A stretch of DNA of 64,000 nt from Limnanthes douglasii subsp. nivea (GCA_036936605.1 JAUPFV010000004.1:143450973-143514972), one strand, 5' to 3'; positions 43,122 to 54,996 are shown, numbered from the stretch's first letter. The notes: generated by a model from the sequence alone, not told the origin. Translations and numbers: made by a program.

Positions 43122-45471
43122 ATGAGAAGATATCCCAAATACAAAAGATCTAAACCCAGAAAAGCAAGAACACCAAAGAATAGTCAACCAATTCTTGTGA
43201 CTCAAACTGAGACTCAAATTCGAAGTCGTCAGGATGAAGCTACCGATGAGGAAAATAACAAAGAAAATGATTCTGAAGCCACTGAATCTGATGCCGAAGA
43301 GGAATCCGAGGCTGACGGGGTAATCCCCCCACAAAGATATCGAGGAAAGAAACCTCCCATTACCCTCCCCGAGGATGTTGCTGCTTTGGTTCAGGAAAAC
43401 CTTCGACCACTTTGTCCTCGGTATATTCTTGCCCTGAAAAATGTACAATACACCTACTACCTCGAATCAGAAAAAAGAACAACTCAAGAAACTATGGGGG
43501 TTATCAGACAACGTTGTTCTTTGACTACCAGAAGAAGGAGAAACACCTCTGAATTATCAGAAGAATGAACTGGTAGTTTACCCCGAGCTTTTCAACTGGG
43601 GACTTCGATTTCCTCTCGATCCAATGATTGTGAGGTACTTCGAAATTCTTGGGTTGTGTCTAACACAAGTCACTTCAAACCAGCTGTTCACCTTATTCTC
43701 TGCTATCATGGTGTCGAGGCTAGGAGGCATCCCCCTCGAAATAGAAGACTTCATCTCGCTGACCAAAGTCTCTAATGGGCCAGTTTTACCATTCTACTAC
43801 CTAACCCTGGAGGATGATCTGAAGATTATCGACGACCTCCTCGAAGCTGATAAATTTTGGAAGCAAAAATTTGTCTTTTTATCAGGAGCTTGGGAAAATG
43901 GCAAAGAGATTTCCGATGCCAACCCCTCAAAACTCACTCTCACCTGGAGAGATAGCAGTAAGTAACAATTTTTTTTAAAAAAACTTATTAAGCCTAGCCA
44001 AATTAACCAAGTTTACTTATCTAACTGTTTATTCTCTTTTTTTTTAGAAATTCCGAGGAGGTTTAAAGGTCGTCGAAAAACTGCAAAGGTGATCTTCCAG
44101 AAAATGGCTGAGTGGGCAGAAAAAGCCTGGGGAAATGGCTTTCACTCAGCCTTTGAACCGATCAACTTTGTCAACAACCATCTCTGGCGCATATCCTTGG
44201 GAGCTGACTTCCCTGAAGATCCGATGATCCCCCCAGATCCTATTAAAGCAGTTCAGAGAATACTTGCACCAGATGGGAAAACCTATCTTCCCACCAGGAA
44301 TCGAAGTGAAAGTCACCTGCCACTGAAGAAGAAGGGAAAGCAAACCCTCAGAAGACCCAACACAAGCAAGGCTAATCCTTCCAAACATTCGAAGCAATCA
44401 GGAAAACGAAAAGCGTCTGCATCTCAACTTCCTCCAATATCCGAAGAGGACGAACCTGCACTGAAAAAGAAAAAAAAGGAAAGCAATACTCCAAAGAAGA
44501 AAAAGAAGAAGTCCACTACTCCAAAGAAAAAGAACGAAGCCGACATTCTTGAAGAGGTATTGGCTTCCGAGGTGCATGAAAAAATCTTTATTGAAGAAAA
44601 TCCTCAAGGGGGATTGGCACTAGGAGATAGCCAGGAAATTGATTATCTTAACCTCGAAGATTTTAATTCGAGCGAAGATTTTGCAGTCACTGGTGAAGAT
44701 TCTCGACCTATCAACACCATTCCATCAACTTCTACCGATGCTGCCACAACTTCAAAATCTAATGCAATCGTTCCTGTTCATCATCACCCATCGAACTTTC
44801 CCAATACTGACAAATCCGATGAGGTAACTTCAATTCTTCGACCTTTTACAAATTTAAGTGCTGCAGCCAAAACATTATGTGAAGAGGTGAACAATTCACA
44901 TACATAATTGGAGCTGCTTGCACAAGAGTTAATCAAAAGCAAAAAGGAAACAGAGTCGGAAAAGGCTTCGAAAAATGAAGCACTTCAAAATTTCGAAGCT
45001 GAAAAAGGAAAGCTTCTTAAGGAGCATAAAGAAAAAATAGAAGCTCTGGAGGCTTCTCATCAACTGGCTCTTGAAAATCTAAAATCTCAACATTCTACTG
45101 CCATTTCCGAAGAAAAGAAAAAATCTACCGATGCTGAGAAACTTGTTAAAGAAACTCAGGAAAAACTGGAAAATTGCCAAACTCAATTGACAACGCTTCG
45201 AACAGGATTCGAGGAAGAAAAGAAAGCTGCCGTCAAAAAGGCCGAAGCTGCTGTTGGTTCTTTGATGCTTAATGGTATCAAGAAAGCTCAAACTGATACA
45301 GGTATCAATCTTCTTCGAGAAGTTCATGCTGCCTATCCAAGGTTGAATTTAACAGACTTTTGGAAACAAGTTCCAGAAGAAGATCGTCCAAAGGAAGCAT
45401 TCGAGGTGCCATCAAGCTCCTCAGAAGAAGATAATGCTTCGGAAGGTTCATCGGAAGAAGAAGATGACTAA
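43122..45471 (+). pseudogene. E4 antisense ORF: Transposase_28-like spliced gene
   Basis: An extra gene opposite to gag-pol, function unknown. I start it at MRRYPKYKRSKPRK, after the TATA box. Exon 1 (43122-43957): basic N-terminus, an acidic stretch (ENDSEATESDAEEESEAD), LALKNVQYTYYLESE, then the domain with NWGLRFPLDPMIVRYFEILG and DDLLEADKFWKQKFVFLSGA, which I match to Pfam Transposase_28 ('putative gypsy type transposon'). Exon 2 (44048-45471): conserved segment to about 44300, Lys-rich nuclear-signal-like blocks (KKKKKKSTTPKKK), a long coiled coil (44908-45290) and an acidic tail. Breaks: a frame change at an A-run (43471-43476), TGA at 43522-43524 and TAA at 44905-44907. A nuclear or nucleic-acid role is inference. 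Confidence 0.75.
43958..44047 (+). other. Intron in the E4 antisense ORF
   Basis: Donor GATAGCA|GTAAGT and acceptor after a T-rich tract, TTTTTTTTTAG|AAATTCC; 90 bases. Removing it keeps the reading frame from the Transposase_28-like exon into the basic region. Confidence 0.75.
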
Positions 45472-45620
45472 ACAGTAGATTATATATGTCGCGCTTGTTT
45501 TTTGTGTGTTTTAATTAAGTAGTTTTCTCCTTTTTGTAAGCTTCAAGTTTTATCCGATGAAACAAGCAACTTTCTTAATATTTCGAATTTCTAGTGTACT
45601 TATTTAAACTTGTCATTTCA

Positions 45621-45798
45621 AAAATTAGATGCACTCATAAGACGTGGCACCTCGAAAATTAGATGCACTCATAAGACGTGGCACCTCGAAAATTAGATGC
45701 ACTCATAAGACGTGGCACCTCGAAAATTAGATGCACTCATAAGACGTGGCACCTCGAAAATTAGATGCACTCATAAGACGTGGCACCTCGAAAATTAG
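45621..45798. repeat. E4 convergent intergenic tandem repeat, 34-bp unit
   Basis: Five nearly identical units containing ATTAGATGCACTCATAAGAC followed by GTGGCACCTCGAAA, between the aORF end and the pol 3' end. Similar in words to the decayed repeats of E6 at 34150-34420. Confidence 0.95.
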
Positions 45799-46060
45799 GT
45801 TGTTTCTTCAAAGCTATGGCTTTGGAAAATTATTCTTGGTCAACTTTCAAAGATGATCAGTCTTTGCCAAGTTACCAAAATAATAAATCACTCATCATAC
45901 TAAACAACCAATGGCCAAAAGAAATTTTATAATAAAATTCAATATTAGCCAGACCCCTCATTAAAACCTTTCTGGGCCAACAGATAAAGAAAGAGTATGT
46001 CTGTTTGCAAAAATTCGAAGTTCAATTTTACTCACAGTACAATTTCAAATGCTCTATATT

Positions 46061-49000
46061 CTAAGGGTGTTTGAGCATCCTCCCCTCACGATCAGACAAC
46101 TTGTAGGAACCTGGCTTGACCTTCATTTTGACTTCATAAGGACCCTCCCAATTCGGAGCCAATTTTCCGAGGTGCCTGTCCTTAGTATGAAGAAATACTT
46201 TTCGCAACACCCGATCGCCAACTTTGAACTCTCTCTTCTTAACTTTAGCATCGTACCTGCTTCTCATTAAGGTTTGATAATGAACCACATTCAAATGCGC
46301 TTTGACCCTTTTTTCCTCTAACAAATCAAGCTCAACTCTTCTAGCTTCATCATTATCCACGTCGGAATATCATAATAACCTGTAGGAAGGCAATGTAGAT
46401 TCAGTAGGGCACACAGCGTCCATTCCATACACCAAAGAGAAAGGAGTCTCTTTTTTGGCCTCTCTAGGGGTTGTTCGATATGCCCACAACACTTCTTGAA
46501 GATAATTTGGCCATTTCCCTGCTGCTCCTGCCAAATTTTTCTTTAAACCCTCCAAAATAGATCTATTTGTAACTTCCACCTGCCCATTTGCTTGGGGTGG
46601 AAAGGAGTAGAAAAGCATTGTTGTATTCCTTTCGAAGAGCAAAAAGAATCCATTTCCTTGTTATTAAATTGGGGACCGTTGTCTGTTGTTATTTTTCGAG
46701 GAACTCCAAAACGGTAGCAGATGTTACTTAGAATAAACTTGATTACATCCTTAGCTTTTGTCCCAGCTAAAGGTTCTGCTTCTGCCCACTTCGAAAAATA
46801 ATCAACCGCAACAATAATCATCTGTCTTCCACCTGAAGCCATAGGTAATGGTCCTACTAAATCAATCCCCCACCTATCAAAAGGAACCGCCTCTGAGATT
46901 GTCATTAGGGGTACTGCTGGTTTATGTATTAAATTTGCATACCTCTGACAAGTATCACAGCTTCGAACTAATAACTTGGCATCCTGCAATATGGTAGGCC
47001 AATAATACCCTGCCAACAATACCCTACGCGTTAAAGCTTTGAATCCACAGTGAGCTGATCCATCTCCATCATGTAATTCAGATAGAATGTTTTGAGACTC
47101 TTGCTTACTCAAACATCGTAATAAAGGTTTCGACGCAGATCTCTTGTACAATACCCCATCTAATACTACATAACCAAGAGCTTTATACTTTATTTTCTTG
47201 AGCAAGTGTTTATCAAGAGGTAGTATTCCCTTCGAAATAAAGTTTAACAAGTCAAACCTCCAATCACCTCGAACGCGCATCGGATCATTTACTACCTCCT
47301 CAACAAATTCACATTGCTCAGAACTTGATATAATCGAGGGCAATGGTTGTGTCACGATCCATGGATATTCTTCAGAGTAAGCCATTGTTGCTAAAGAATC
47401 AGCCATTGTGTTGTTACCTCTTTGAATATGATCCACCTCGACATTTTCAAATTGTGTCATCATACCTCGTAGCTCTTGCAAGTACAAAACCAAACGATCC
47501 TTTTTAGCTTCTGACACCCCTTTAACATGGTTAACTACCAACTGCGAATCTGTTTCTAAGCGCACAAATATTGCTCCACAAATCTTTGCTAACCGCAATC
47601 TTGCTAGCACAGCTTCATATTCAGCTTCATTATTCGAAGCAGGGAATCCAAATTTTATAGCTTGAAACATAAACTCCCCTGTTCGTGCCACCAATTCAAC
47701 TCCTGCACTCGACCCTTTACTACTAGATCCCCCATCGGTTCGTACCGTCCACGTCGGATTCGTGTTCACTTTTTCACCATCGTTCTCTTCGGGTCTACTC
47801 GAATGAAACTCAACCAAGAAGTCTGCTAAGGCTTGAGCTTTGATAGCTGTTCGAGGAGAGAATAACACATCGAAATCTCCTAATTCTACAGACCACTTAG
47901 TCATCCTTCCTGAGATATCTGGCTTTTGCAACACATTTTTCAATGGATATGAAGTTCGAACCACAATCGTATGCGCCTGGAAGTAAGGACGCATTTTTCT
48001 CGCTGCCACTACTATACACAGTGCCAATTTTTCGAGCTTCAAATAACGTTTTTCAGCATCAACCAAACTTTTACTGACATAGTAGACAGGCTTCGAAACC
48101 CTCGTATCTTCACTAACCAGAACTGCACTCACTGCATAATCCGATACTGCTATACACAAAAATAATTGCTCACCCTTTCGAGGCTTTGATAATATTTCAG
48201 GAGAGGACAAAAGATTTTTGATCTTCACAAAAGCTTCTTCACAATCCGAAGTCCACTCAAAATTATTTGGTCGACGTAGCACCTGGAAAAAAGGCAAGCA
48301 CTTATCTGAAAAACGAGAAATGAATCTGTTCAAAGCTGCTAACCAGCCCGTTAACATTTGCACTTCTTTGATATTCCGAGGTGAAGACATTGATATCAGA
48401 GCCTTCAACTGTTCTGGGTCCACTTCAATTCCTCTTTCACTAATCATATACCCCAGAAACTTACCAGATCGGACTCCAAATGTGCATTTTTCTGGGTTCA
48501 ACTTCAACTGTATGGCTCTGAGATTTAAAAACGTCTCTTCAAAATCATCAATGTGTTCATCATCACTTTTGCTCTTAACAAGCATATCATCGATGTACAC
48601 TTCGATATTCCTCCCTATTTGTGAAGCAAACGCCTTATTCATCAACCTTTGATATGTAGACCCAGCATTTTTTAATCCAAACGGCATCACTCTATAACAG
48701 TGTAAACCTCGATCAGTAATAAAAGCTGTGCTTTCTTCATCCTCTGTATTCATTCGAATCTGATTATACCCTGAAAATGCATCCATAAATATCAAAATTT
48801 TATTTCCGGAAGTAGAATCCACTAACTGGTCAATTCGAGGCACTGGAAAAGGATCTTTTGGGCAGGCTCTGTTTAAATCTGTGAAGTCTACACACATTCT
48901 CCATTTTCCGCTCTTCTTTTTCACCACCACAGGATTAGCCGTCCACCTCGGATAATTGGACTCCCTGATATGCCCCATCTTATACAATCGATCTACCTCA

Positions 49001-49332
49001 ACAACTATGGCCTCGGATTTTTCCGAAGAAAAAGCTCTTCTTTTTTGAATTATCGGCTTGATCTTCGGATCCACTGCCAAGCTATGACATATGATATCAC
49101 TTGGGACCCCCACTACATCCTCGGACCTCCAAGCAAATACATCCAAATTCTCAGACAAAAAATTCAACAATCTTTCTCGCATTGATAAAGACAACAAAGT
49201 GCCAATTCGAAGTACTCTGCCATTATTGAAAACATATTCTTCTATTTCTTCACTTACCACCACAGAACTCGGGGTTGACCTCGGATCATCAATTCCCTCA
49301 TCTGTACCACCAGAAGACAACCCCCCAAACTG
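46061..49332 (-). CDS. pol: E4 Pol: RT, RNase H, aRNH and integrase
   Basis: The main open frame runs from the PR/RT stop down to 46543 (925 codons counted from TTG at 49320). Residues: linker with [15 protein letters not shown] 54-68; RT about 113-290 with [27 protein letters not shown] (178-187) and YIDDMLVK (242-249); first RNase H about 355-480, lacking the usual TDH (VRTSYPL instead); aRNH about 524-645 with [16 protein letters not shown] and ETDSQLV; integrase zinc region 749-795 (H, H, CDTC); core Asp 820 (WGIDLVGP) and Asp 880 (TTDNGPQF). A frame change near 46595 precedes the Glu block ([10 protein letters not shown], 46370-46642), and an in-frame TGA at 46370-46372 separates the last part (46061-46360). 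All RT and aRNH catalytic residues look intact; integrase is not made whole from this copy. Confidence 0.9.
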
Positions 49333-49335
49333 CTA
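49327..49335 (-). promoter_or_regulatory. Candidate leaky stop at E4 PR/RT boundary (TAG CAG TTT)
   Basis: On the minus strand protease ends PMEN, then TAG (49335-49333), CAG TTT, and the same frame continues uninterrupted into RT for over 900 codons. CAG TTT matches CAR-YYA except the last base. The stop is the only break between the protease frame and pol. Confidence 0.55.
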
Positions 49336-50215
49336 ATTCTCCATTGGATCATCAGTACTTTTGCCACGTAGTCTAAACGCAGCAGCGTAACACTCTCTTT
49401 CCACCTTTTGATCACTTCGAACTACGCCGACTCGATCCCCGATCACATACTTCAAACATTGATGAACCGTAGAAACTATAGCATGCATTTTAGCCAGCCA
49501 TGACCTTCCAAAAATAGCGTTGTAGCTCGATGGACAATCTACCACCATAAAAAGTACTTGTACTTTCTTTTTTAAAGGCCCTTTTCCCAAAGAAATCTCA
49601 CCTTCGAACTCCCCTATCACATTTGTTGTTGCGCCAGTAAACCCAATGATAGTTCTCTCTGACCTTTCTATTCGAGGCGGAGCGGTTAATCTATCATATG
49701 TTGACTTGAACAACACATTAGTAGAGCTCCCGGTATCAATCAATACTCGTCGAATCTCCACCCCACATACTTCTGCTCCTATGACCACTGCATCTTCATG
49801 TGGCCTAGTTATTCCTCTCAAATCATCCCCATCGAAAATTATAAATGGGACATCCTTCTTGTTGCTTAGGTGTGCCGATGCTCCTCCCTCAATTTGATGC
49901 GTTAAATTCACTATATGTCTCTTCCTAGAATTATTAGTGTTGTTAGTCATTGAATCTCCCCCAAATATTGTCAGTGACTCAAAGAAGGCACACAAATCTT
50001 GAACACGTCCCTCACGCATCGGCTCATCTACTGACATCAACAACAATCGACTAGGGTTTGGGTCGACATATTCCGAAGCCACATCAAACTCATCACTTGC
50101 AGCATCTAAAATCATCAGTGCAACTTCCTGCTTAGAATTAGGATTACCAATTTTCTGAGTTACAACTTTAGCATTCTTTTTGACATACTCCAGCACTTTC
50201 CATTTTCTATCAGAA
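49336..50215 (-). CDS. E4 gag end and aspartic protease
   Basis: Open from about 50215 to the boundary stop. Contains LEYVKKNAKVVTQKI, VDEPMREGRVQDLCAFFESL, TIFGGDSMTNNTNNSRKRHI, VPFIIFDGDDLRGITRPHED, the active site LIDTGSSTNVLF, DCPSSYNAIFGRSWLAKMHA and QKVERECYAAAF. The DTG triad is intact. It is joined to the upstream gag by a frame change near 50200, so this copy cannot make an uninterrupted gag-pro. Confidence 0.85.
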
Positions 50216-51767
50216 TCTGCATCTCTTTCTTCAAAGCAATACAATCATTTGTATCATGCCCAATATCATCATGATACCTGCAGAACTTGTTATTACGTTC
50301 CTCTCTTGGCCTATTAATCGCTGGTGGCTTTCTGAAATTTACTGTTCCCCTGGTTTTCTCATATATCGAAACCACACTTTCAGTCAAATCCGCATAATAT
50401 TCTGGTCTTACCCACACATTCGATCTGGACCTGAACTGTTGTTGATTATTAGAGTTGTGCTGATTATAACCCCCTTGGTACGAGCTCGAAGAACCTCTTT
50501 GGTATGAGTTCGAACCTCCTCGATTAGAAACATTTTGATTACCCCTTGGGCGCGATGAGTTATTGTTCGAAGTGTTCACTTTCTGAATAGTACTGCCTCC
50601 TCCTCGAACCCGCGTCGACTCTTCGACTTTGATCTGATCTTCAACCTGAGCCATGAGAGCTCCAAACGTTAATGCCCTACGCCTTGTAGTCTCATCTGCT
50701 AAATCTCCTGGCAACAATCCTTGTCTAAACGCTGCCATAGCCACCACCTCTTCACAGTCATCTAGTCCAGCTTTTGTTGACACAAATCTTTTAGTATAAT
50801 CCTTTAACTTTTCTCCCACAGCTTGCTTGCATTGTATTATCGTATCTCCATTAGCTCTCATTTCCTTGCTTCCCACAAACTGTCTTCGAAAAGCTGTGTA
50901 AAAGCCTCTAAAATTTGCAATAGACTCCTTAGGAATCTTGTTATACCATTTTAGTGCAGTCCCCTTGAATGTCTAAGAGAAAGCTCTACACACCAATTTA
51001 TCGTCGTCTTCGAAATTAGTCATATAGTTTTTGAATTGTTCTATATGATTATCTGGATCTTGAGTTCCATCAAACTTGTCAATTTTGGAAATGTCGAACC
51101 GCCTCGGAAGCGGTACAGATCTAATCTCAATGATCAATGGTGAGTCCCTCCAGTCAACTCCTTGAACATATTGGTCTTCGTTTCTCATTCCCACAGTAGC
51201 ATATAAACTTGACTCACCTTCATATTTCTGAGGCGAATATTTCCGAGGCGAATATATTCGCCTTTCCTTCTTTTGCCTTCCTTCCTTATACACCTTAGCT
51301 GGCCGGAGTTCATATCCTCCTCCTATTGAATGGCCTCGAGAATGCTCGTATCTCGGTGTTTCATCTGACTCCGAATTTTCGAAATCCTATTCATCACTAG
51401 AGTCCACATACTGTCGCTTCTGCAACTTTTCTTTTCTTTTTATTCCACTATGCTCCTTTTTTCGTTCGAAATGTATTTTACGTTGTACATATCGAACGTC
51501 GCCGTCGTCATTTGACTGATCCGACTGATCATCTTGATCACCTCTCGCTATTTTAGATCTAAGTCTAGCGCCATAATTATTTTGCTTCTCTTTAACCAAT
51601 TCATCAAGCTCTGCCACTTTTCTTATCATCTCATTCATTTTTCCTTCGAAATCAAATTGGTTTGATTGAGTTGGAATTGACTTACCTGCCTCTTTCTCTT
51701 GCAGATCAGATTTCAAAGTCTCCAAAGCTTTTCGAACAGGTGGATTATCTCCTTCTTCCGAATTCAT
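50160..51767 (-). pseudogene. gag: E4 gag
   Basis: Starts at MNSEEGDNPPVRKALETLKS, 112 bases after the LTR. Order: N-terminal helical region (51767-51387), basic linker KEGRQKKERRIYSPRKYSPQ, Retrotrans_gag from about 51110 (PLPRRFDISKIDKFDGTQDP, HIEQFKNYMTNFEDDDKLVC, then ANGDTIIQCKQAVGEKLKDY), an Asn/Gln/Ser/Gly-rich stretch and the CRYHDDIGHDTNDC motif near 50290-50249. Breaks: TAG at 51387-51389, TAG at 50973-50975 and the frame change near 50200. Both stops would be one C-to-T change from CAG. Confidence 0.85.
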
Positions 51768-51859
51768 CTCCGATCAGCAAAAATATAAACAAAATTCTTC
51801 AGAAAACGAACAAATTCGAGACTCGATTTTTTATCTATCGATCAAGGTATCTTCGCCCC

Positions 51860-51876
51860 CCTCCTTCTAGCGCCAA
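51860..51876 (-). other. E4 primer-binding site
   Basis: Minus-strand TGGCGCTAGAAGGAGGG begins two bases after the 5' LTR end. The tRNA is not named. Confidence 0.7.
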
Positions 51877-51878
51877 TT

Positions 51879-52169
51879 TGGTAAGAATAAAAGTTGAGTT
51901 GAGAAGATAGAGAACACAAGAATCCACAGAGAGAATTTTAGGTAGTGAATATGACCTTTTGCTTCTGATTATTTCATAGGCGTAATCAACCTCTCCAGCC
52001 TCTTTAAATAGGCCTAGCAAGTTAGTTACAAGAGCGGTTACATAAAGGATATTTACAGTTCAGTCCCCATATTCCTTATAAGGCTTAATTAAACTCTATA
52101 TTAATAGAACTTATCAATTAAGTCCTTATTAATTACATTTAGGTCCCTAGAGAATATATTTCCTTATCA
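51879..52169 (-). repeat. E4 5' LTR
   Basis: 291 bp, 6 mismatches to the 3' LTR by eye, no indels. Confidence 0.95.
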
Positions 52170-54690
52170 ATGTCATCATCCTTTTTCTTGAGAAGATCTT
52201 GTAATTATGTTTTCTCCTTGGATAATTGATCATTGGCAGTGTTCTCCTTAGTCATTGTTTTATTCAAAGAATTAAGTTCTTGAGAAGTGGTAGATTGCAG
52301 TTTGGTATAGCTAGCCTTTGATTTTTCAAGATCGGACTTAGCTTGAACCAAATCTCTATTAAGTTGTTCTTTTTCTTGATCGAAGTCTCAACCTTGCTCT
52401 GTTCGGTAATAATGGAATTCTTTAGGCCTTTATTTTCAGTGCAAAGGGAAGCAATGTCACTGGCTTGAGATCTGACTTACCTCTCTAATTCAACAATTTG
52501 CCTTATATGACCTAAAAATGCATAGCCCAGAGTATCATGCTCCCTGGACAATTCAAAGGATTCATCATCATGAGTAACAGCATTGGCAATGGGAGTGGAT
52601 TTCAGGAAAGCCTTGTCAAAATCCTCTTTATCAAACTCACTTAAGTACAAATTTCCTTAGTCGTCTCAATTCACTTCGCCTTCAGGACAAGGTTGGTTAG
52701 CAACAGGAAACACTGGAGATGGAGGATCGGCATGTGATTTTTCTTGGTAAAAGGTTCAATATGTGTAGTGGGGGGAATGAATTCGGTCGGATTATGACCT
52801 TCGAACCAAGGTCAATTGTTTTTCTTCTTCTTTTCTCTTTTATCACTCTCTTCATTACTCTTCTTCTTCACTTTCTTCCTCTTAGACCTTGGAGAGTACG
52901 GTGGATCTTTAGCCTCACCTACAGTAACTGCGACAGCCAATGCAGTATCAATTTCTCATGGTCATCCCGAACTATCCACATCAGGAAACCCTTAAGAGGA
53001 ATTTCCACATTTTTTCTTCTTCTTCTTCTTGATTTTGTCGAGACTATGAGCCTTATTCCTAGCTGGTAAATAAATTTGACCATATCTTCCGTTGGTCCTT
53101 TTAAAGATATCATCAGCTTTTGGAGGACTGGCAAACTATTCCTATGAGAGCTTCGTGGTTGAGCTTGTTCTCCACAAATGGACCCTTACTATGTTAGCTA
53201 TAGTAAAAAGATTGTGGAATCTAGTTCCCCAATTCTATGTGGCCCACTAATTTAGCTTTGAAAAAGTGTTTTATCCCTTCTCCAAATGTTATGGGAACAT
53301 CTTTGAAAATAGTCAAAGATAAATCTGATGTGAAGTTTCATATTATCATACGATGTGAAGTTTAATATTAACATCCAATGTGAAATTTAATATTAATTGT
53401 AGAATATTTACCTGAACGTTTCTAGTATCTAGTTAAGGTGCTTGGATTTCCTTTGGAAGTGATATTTTTTCCATTTTCCCAAGAAGCACTGATGAAGAGG
53501 AATTGGGTCCCCCAAGGCTTATCAGCCTCCAGCAAATCATCAACCACCTTGTAACCATTTTTTATGTTAAAATAATAGAAGGGGATATGATGGTTTCAAC
53601 ATAAGCCGACCACAGCAGCAAACTGTTCCATAGACATTGGAATCTTGGAAAGTTTTGAAGCGATGATGCTGGCTAATAAGGTATACCAAACATTAGGGAT
53701 TAACTGACTCGGGAATAACTTTACTAAGTGAAAGTATCTAACCGACTCGGGCATAAACCCAGTTGAGTACTTCAGTATATACCACTAGTTTTTTAGCCTT
53801 GCTATCCATTGGAGTATCATCAGGGATAGGAATTCTCACCCTGATGGACTCTAGAAAGCCCTATTTATTCCTAATTTTATCCACTCAACAATGTGGGTAT
53901 ACACATAGGAATGTTTTTTAACTGCTAACAAGTACTTAACACTAACCTTGGAGAAGTTAGGCCTCACTCGTCCTATAAGGAAATGCGGAAGCGGTTCGGC
54001 ATCAGGTTGTGCTACTATCTCTTTCTTTTCCCAAATTGTACAGGTGTCACCAGTATATCTGGAGGTCTCTAATGGGGTATCTTACCCACTATCTTCCATC
54101 GTCTCCTCCATTATTTGTGGTTGTTGATCAGCCGACTTGAACTAAGTATCTTATTTCTCAATCTGAGAAGTTTGGGTGGGAGGAATCGATGGATTTGGAT
54201 CCAAAGTAGGAAGTACTGGAGACTCTACCATTATAGAACCTTCATTGAGTTTTTATGCATCCTTGGCTGATGAAGTTTCAATTTTGGATTTAGAAATCTC
54301 GGTAACCATTCGAGGTGTACTCTCTCTTATATCCAACCGCATAGAAATAAAATTAGATGGATCTTTACGACTGGTAACGGTTCTGGTTTTTTTGGTAAAA
54401 GGTGTTTTGATTAGCTGAACTGGTAGTTCTGCTTGTTCAAGATTCGTTAAAGATGGTGCAGGAGAAGGTTTTCTGGTAACTATTGATGGTCTATAAGAAG
54501 ATGAACTCTTGTCCAGTTCTGATATCTCTTTTATGATCAATCCACCAGGAGAAGCATGTAATTAGGCAGCGATTATGGCATCACTTTTCTCTTTATCTAA
54601 CTCAGACAACTTGAGCCAGCCTCTTTTGACTATGGGAGTTCTTGTAATAATTCTAAGCTTCTCTCTCTAGATTTGAGATTTGTTCTTACT
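52170..54690 (-). pseudogene. E5 antisense ORF, N-terminal piece
   Basis: Minus strand, from about 54660 (TRTPIVKRGWLKLSELDKEK) through a Ser/Pro/Thr-rich region (54253-54540), then the Transposase_28-like domain at about 53800-53450 (FPSQLIPNVWYTLLASIIAS, FYYFNIKNGYKVVDDLLEAD, FLFISGYWEK), a conserved segment to about 53130, a Lys/Arg-rich part and a coiled coil to 52170 (KSKASYTKLQSTTSQELNSL, LQDLLKKKDDD). It is interrupted by E4 and continues at 42263. Stops and frame changes are frequent, but the plan matches the E4 aORF. Confidence 0.75.
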
Positions 54691-54720
54691 CTAGAAATAG
54701 AAGCAGCAAGAAAAAACATA

Positions 54721-54730
54721 CTTATATAGC
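54721..54730 (-). promoter_or_regulatory. TATA box of the E5 antisense ORF
   Basis: Minus-strand GCTATATAAG about 60 bases ahead of the first recognisable aORF codons. Together with the E4 TATA box it supports a separate promoter for the aORF. Confidence 0.5.
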
Positions 54731-54996
54731 AAAGGAGTCTACTTGAGTGTTTTACCTAGAGGGAGTGAATCGACTAAGTAAGCCCCATTAATTTTGGAAT
54801 TTTAGTTGCAAGTACCTAGGATAAAACGGCTAGTAGGTCCAACGAGAAACCGACACGTGTAATAGAGGACTAATAATAAAGTCGCGACCTTTGAACTGAT
54901 CGGTAGACCCTTCAAATTCACTTTGAAGGCAGATCGGACATTATTTATCATGGTTAGTTCTTCTAAATATTTTTTGAAAGAGCTAAGAGGGCTGTA

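Larger units (their letters stand above)
42264..52169 (-). mobile_element. E4: young, nearly complete Tat retrotransposon with antisense gene
   Basis: Two 291-bp LTRs (42264-42554 and 51879-52169) in the same direction with TG...CA ends, flanked by a perfect 5-bp duplication ATGTC (42259-42263 and 52170-52174). On the minus strand: 5' LTR at right, PBS, gag, PR, RT, RH, aRNH, INT, tandem repeats, the convergent aORF (+), PPT, 3' LTR at left. The LTRs differ at 6 positions by eye (about 2%), suggesting insertion within roughly the last million years if the often used 1.3e-8 rate applies (inference). It interrupts the E5 aORF, whose coiled coil resumes in frame on the other side. Confidence 0.95.

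Noticed and set aside
48218..48652. 144-codon plus-strand frame inside E4 pol
   Set aside because: Antisense of the RT YIDD region; the minus-strand frame is 925 codons with all motifs.
51387..51389. TAG in E4 gag as a second readthrough site
   Set aside because: The following bases (GATTTC) do not fit CAR-YYA and no other copy has a stop at the equivalent place; treated as decay. The same applies to TAG at 50973-50975.
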